Assembly (NCBI GenBank): GCA_050260255.1
Contig: JBLNBW010000128.1
Span: forward strand, 1 to 7,217
DNA length: 7,217 nucleotides
Direction: 5' to 3'
Origin: JAQGMV01 sp050260255
GTDB taxonomy: Bacteria; Pseudomonadota; Gammaproteobacteria; Burkholderiales; SG8-41
The notes beneath the pieces are model-generated. The model was given only the letters and a program-made list of their open reading frames with translations, ran no database searches and was not told the DNA's origin. Positions within the stretch are counted from its first letter, which is position 1; the number at the start of each line of letters is the position of its first letter. This document shows positions 4,957 through 7,217 of the stretch, piece by piece. The translations under genes and the position numbers were made by a program.

Positions 4957-6297
4957 ATGTCAGATCACCGCTTTTCTCATCCGGACGAAGTTCTGCAGCA
5001 AATCGCCCGCGACGTCCTGGAACATGCGCGCCGGCAGGGCGCTACCGCCGCGGAAACGGAGGTGAGCGAGGGATTCGGCCAGACCGTCACCGTGCGGCGC
5101 GGCGAGGTCGAAACCATAGAGTACAACCGCGACAAGGGCATAGGCGTCACGGTGTACATCGGCAAGCAGCGCGGCCACGCGAGCACTTCCGATTTTTCGC
5201 CGAAAGCCGTGCGCGACACGGTGGAAGCGGCGGTCTCCATCGCGCGCTTTACCGCGTCGGACGATTGCGCCGGGCTGGCGGATCCGGACCTGCTTGCACG
5301 CGATGTTCCCGATCTCGATCTGTGGCATCCGTGGGACCTGCCAGTCGAGCGCGCCATCGACCTCGCCAAGGAATGCGAGGCGGCCGGGTTCGACGTCGAC
5401 CCGCGCATCAGCAATTCCGAAGGGGCGACGGTGTCGACGCAGGAGTCGCATTTTTTCTACGGCAACACCAACGGTTTTCTCGCCGGCTACCCGAGCTCCC
5501 GTCACAGCATCTGGTGCGCGCTGATCGCCGGGCAGAACGATGGCATGCAGCGCGACGATTGGTACGAGACCACGCGCGACCCGGCCGATCTTGCCGCGCC
5601 TGCGGTGGTGGGCCGTCTCGCCGGCAAGCGCGCGCGGGACCGTCTCGAGGCGCGCAAGATCGCGACGCGGCAGGCGCCGGTGCTGTTCGAAGCACCCGTT
5701 GCGTCCAGCCTTCTCGGGCACTTCACCTCCGCGGTGAGCGGCGGCAGCCTCTACCGCAAATCGTCCTTCCTGCTCGACAGCATCGGCCAGCAGGTTTTCT
5801 CGCCGCTGGTGCACGTGCGCGATATGCCGCATGTGCGCAAAGGCCTCGCGAGCAGCGCGTTCGACGAGGAGGGTGTGGCAACGCACGAGCGCGACATCGT
5901 GAGGGATGGCGTGGTGCAGGGCTATTTCCTCGGCAGCTATTCCGCGCGCAAGCTGGGACTGCGCTCCACCGGCAACGCGGGCGGCAATCACAATCTGCTG
6001 CTCGACGATACGGGCGACGACTTCGCCGCTTTGCTCCGGAAGCTGGGCACGGGATTGCTCGTCACCGAGCTCATGGGGCAGGGCGTGAACAACGTTACTG
6101 GCGATTATTCGCGCGGTGCGGCAGGCTTCTGGGTGGAGAACGGCGCGATCGTGTATCCGGTGCAGGAAATCACCGTCGCGGGGAATCTGAAGCAGATGTA
6201 TCGCGATATCGCCGCCATAGGCAGCGACGTCGTGCGCCGTGGGTCGCGGCAGTGCGGCTCGATACTGGTGCAGACGATGACGATAGCAGGCGACTGA
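4957..6297 (+). CDS. pmbA: PmbA/TldE metalloprotease subunit
   Basis: A complete 446-residue protein (E. coli PmbA is 450). PmbA, also called TldE, forms a heterodimeric protease with TldD that processes peptides such as the microcin B17 precursor and, in E. coli, degrades the CcdA antitoxin. The zinc-binding HExxxH motif belongs to TldD, and it is correctly absent here. The N-terminal domain shows the family VSEGFGQTVTVRRGEVETIE stretch and then YNRDKGIGVTVYIGKQRGHAS; the C-terminal domain has STGNAGGNHNLLL and, around residues 369-397, VTELMGQGVNNVTGDYSRGA followed by GFWVENGAIVYPVQEITVAGN. The frame is open upstream to 4831, but the ATG at 4957 gives MSDHRFSHPDEVLQQIA, the normal family start, and lies downstream of the candidate -10. 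No strong Shine-Dalgarno is visible. tldD is not in the window, as is usual. Confidence 0.96.
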   Translation: MSDHRFSHPDEVLQQIARDVLEHARRQGATAAETEVSEGFGQTVTVRRGEVETIEYNRDKGIGVTVYIGKQRGHASTSDFSPKAVRDTVEAAVSIARFTASDDCAGLADPDLLARDVPDLDLWHPWDLPVERAIDLAKECEAAGFDVDPRISNSEGATVSTQESHFFYGNTNGFLAGYPSSRHSIWCALIAGQNDGMQRDDWYETTRDPADLAAPAVVGRLAGKRARDRLEARKIATRQAPVLFEAPVASSLLGHFTSAVSGGSLYRKSSFLLDSIGQQVFSPLVHVRDMPHVRKGLASSAFDEEGVATHERDIVRDGVVQGYFLGSYSARKLGLRSTGNAGGNHNLLLDDTGDDFAALLRKLGTGLLVTELMGQGVNNVTGDYSRGAAGFWVENGAIVYPVQEITVAGNLKQMYRDIAAIGSDVVRRGSRQCGSILVQTMTIAGD

Positions 6298-6307
6298 GCG
6301 CTTCGCG

Positions 6308-6342
6308 GTGAGGAGTAAGGAGTGAGGAGCGAAGGGTAAGCC
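6308..6342 (+). repeat. Heptamer tandem array C (GTGAGGA family)
   Basis: Eleven bases after the pmbA stop, three clean units GTGAGGA, GTAAGGA, GTGAGGA (6308-6328) are followed by two decayed units GCGAAGG and GTAAGCC (6329-6342). This is the same unit as in the mog-esterase gap, about 2.6 kb away. It is intergenic and shows no partner in opposite orientation here. Confidence 0.85.
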
Positions 6343-6353
6343 GCGGCGCGGCT
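6339..6353. repeat. GC-rich 6-bp hairpin after array C
   Basis: AGCCGC (6339-6344) and GCGGCT (6348-6353) pair perfectly around a 3-base GGC loop, 41 bases after the pmbA stop. It could contribute to 3'-end formation of pmbA mRNA, but no T run follows, so an intrinsic terminator is not supported. Confidence 0.3.
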
Positions 6354-6359
6354 GGTCGA

Positions 6360-6380
6360 GTCACGAGTCACTGGTCACGC
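6360..6380 (+). repeat. Second heptamer series, GTCACNN x3
   Basis: Three consecutive 7-base units read GTCACGA, GTCACTG and GTCACGC. They share the 7-base period of array C but a different core (GTCAC instead of GTGAGG). They end 25 bases before the start codon of the TRAP binding protein. Confidence 0.6.
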
Positions 6381-6394
6381 ATTTAGAACAAACC

Positions 6395-6400
6395 GGAGGG
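6395..6400 (+). promoter_or_regulatory. Strong Shine-Dalgarno of the TRAP binding-protein gene
   Basis: GGAGGG at 6395-6400 lies 5 bases before the ATG at 6406, followed by an A-rich spacer. It is the only strong ribosome binding site in the window and fixes the start codon. It fits the abundant expression usual for periplasmic binding proteins. Confidence 0.85.
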
Positions 6401-6405
6401 GAAAA

Positions 6406-7217
6406 ATGAAAAGACGCGACTTTCTCACCAAGGCGGGACTCGGTATTGCGGCGGGCGCGGCCGCTGCGCCGGCCATTGCGCAAGCCGCTCCGCAAATCCG
6501 CTGGCGCATGGCGTCGAGCTTTCCCAAGAGCCTGGACACGCTGTACGGAACGGCCGAACAGATCGCGACGCGCGTATCGCGCATCACCGACGGCAAGTTC
6601 GAGATCCGCGTTTTCGCCGCCGGCGAGATCGTGCCGCCGCTGCAGGTGATGGACGCGGTGCAGAACGGCACCGTCGAGTGCGGCCAGACGGCAGGCTATT
6701 ACTACGTCGGCAAGAATCCGGCGTTCGCGTTCGATACTGCATTGCCGTTCGGCATGAACTGCCGCCAGCAGAACGCGTGGATGTATTACGGCGGCGGCAT
6801 GGAGCTTATGCGGGAGCTCTTCCGGGCGCACAACATCATCAATTTTCCGTGCGGCAACACCGGCACGCAGATGGCCGGCTGGTATCGCAAGGAGATCAAA
6901 TCGGTCGGCGATCTCAAGGGGCTCAAGATGCGTGTCGCCGGCCTTGCCGGTCAGATACTCACGCGCCTGGGCGTAGTGCCGCAGCAGATCGGCGGCCCGG
7001 ACATCTACCCCGCGCTCGAAAAAGGCACCATAGACGCCGCCGAGTGGGTGGGCCCGTACGACGACGAGAAGCTCGGCTTCCACAAAGTCGCCAAGTACTA
7101 CTACTACCCGGGGTGGTGGGAAGGCTCGGCGCAGCTTTCGGTGTACGTGAACCTCAAGCAGTGGAGCGCGTTGCCGCGTGCCTATCAGGAAGCGCTGGAG
7201 GTCGCCTGCGCCGAATC
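6406..7217 (+). CDS. TRAP transporter substrate-binding protein, TakP-like (partial, runs off right edge)
   Basis: The first 270 codons of a DctP-type extracytoplasmic binding protein; the family is usually about 360 residues. These proteins capture small carboxylates in the periplasm and hand them to a DctQ/DctM sodium-driven permease, whose genes would be expected beyond the right edge. Residues 1-27 form a Tat signal: KRRDFLTK twin-arginine motif (Arg3, Arg4), an Ala/Gly core, and likely cleavage after AQA. The mature start RWRMASSFPKSLDTLYG, then GYYYVGKNP, the GNTGTQMAGWYRKEI segment (145-164 region, Gln155), LKMRVAG with Arg176, and AAEWVGPYDDEKLGF with Glu213-Trp214 closely resemble Rhodobacter sphaeroides TakP, which binds 2-oxoacids with sodium; the Gln, Arg and Glu-Trp correspond to its ligand site as I recall it. 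A 2-oxoacid or lactate-like ligand is inferred. The start is fixed by a strong Shine-Dalgarno. Confidence 0.93.
   Translation, partial: MKRRDFLTKAGLGIAAGAAAAPAIAQAAPQIRWRMASSFPKSLDTLYGTAEQIATRVSRITDGKFEIRVFAAGEIVPPLQVMDAVQNGTVECGQTAGYYYVGKNPAFAFDTALPFGMNCRQQNAWMYYGGGMELMRELFRAHNIINFPCGNTGTQMAGWYRKEIKSVGDLKGLKMRVAGLAGQILTRLGVVPQQIGGPDIYPALEKGTIDAAEWVGPYDDEKLGFHKVAKYYYYPGWWEGSAQLSVYVNLKQWSALPRAYQEALEVACAE

Noticed and set aside
4960..5991. A 343-codon minus-strand frame within pmbA
   Set aside because: Antisense shadow of pmbA with no motif and no ribosome binding site.
4761..6311. A 516-codon plus-strand frame overlapping pmbA
   Set aside because: It is an out-of-frame reading of pmbA, Arg- and Gly-rich with no family motif, while the pmbA frame is recognisable throughout.
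6376..6395. A -10 box (TTTAGA) before the TRAP gene
   Set aside because: It matches only about half of the consensus and has no partner -35, so no promoter is called.
6361..7083. A 240-codon minus-strand frame opposite the TRAP binding protein
   Set aside because: The plus-strand gene has a strong Shine-Dalgarno, a Tat signal and clear TakP similarity; the antisense frame has no recognisable feature.

Overview
The window is high-GC (codon third positions are mostly G or C) and reads as chromosomal DNA of a proteobacterium, most likely a betaproteobacterium. The opgG-opgH pair, the divergent darP/pmbA pair, a MogA close to the Escherichia coli protein and a Tat-exported TRAP binding protein together fit a beta- or gammaproteobacterium; the beta assignment is inference. 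Almost all of it is coding, and no stretch over 300 bases lacks a gene. No phage, transposase, CRISPR, rRNA or tRNA is visible.

Layout: bases 1-4846 carry six genes on the minus strand. In transcription order these are darP (4846-4352), mog (4292-3699), an EstB-type carboxylesterase (3606-2929), a PA2778-type C39-like lipoprotein peptidase with TPRs (2834-1851), opgG/mdoG (1715-180) and the first 69 codons of opgH/mdoH (207-1, running off the left edge). Bases 4957-6297 carry pmbA/tldE on the plus strand. From 6406 to the right edge is the first 270 codons of a TakP-like TRAP transporter substrate-binding protein. Only opgG and opgH are clearly a coupled functional pair (periplasmic glucan synthesis). 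The others are housekeeping: ribosome assembly, molybdenum cofactor, esterase, TldD/TldE protease and solute uptake.

The most interesting structure lies between the genes. First, a 7-base tandem unit (consensus GTGAGGA) occurs in three arrays. Two face each other at 3612-3639 and 3675-3702 and make a 23-position inverted repeat with two mismatches; they fill the mog-esterase gap and supply the stop codon of mog. The third array is at 6308-6342, between pmbA and the TRAP gene, followed by a second heptamer series (GTCACNN) at 6360-6380. Second, the darP/pmbA hinge holds a near-palindrome centred on TATGATA, which reads as a -10 hexamer in both directions: a candidate symmetric bidirectional promoter. 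Third, a perfect TATAAT lies six bases before the mog ATG with no Shine-Dalgarno sequence, suggesting a leaderless transcript.

I do not see an undescribed multi-gene system. The repeat family and the promoter architectures are the parts worth following up.
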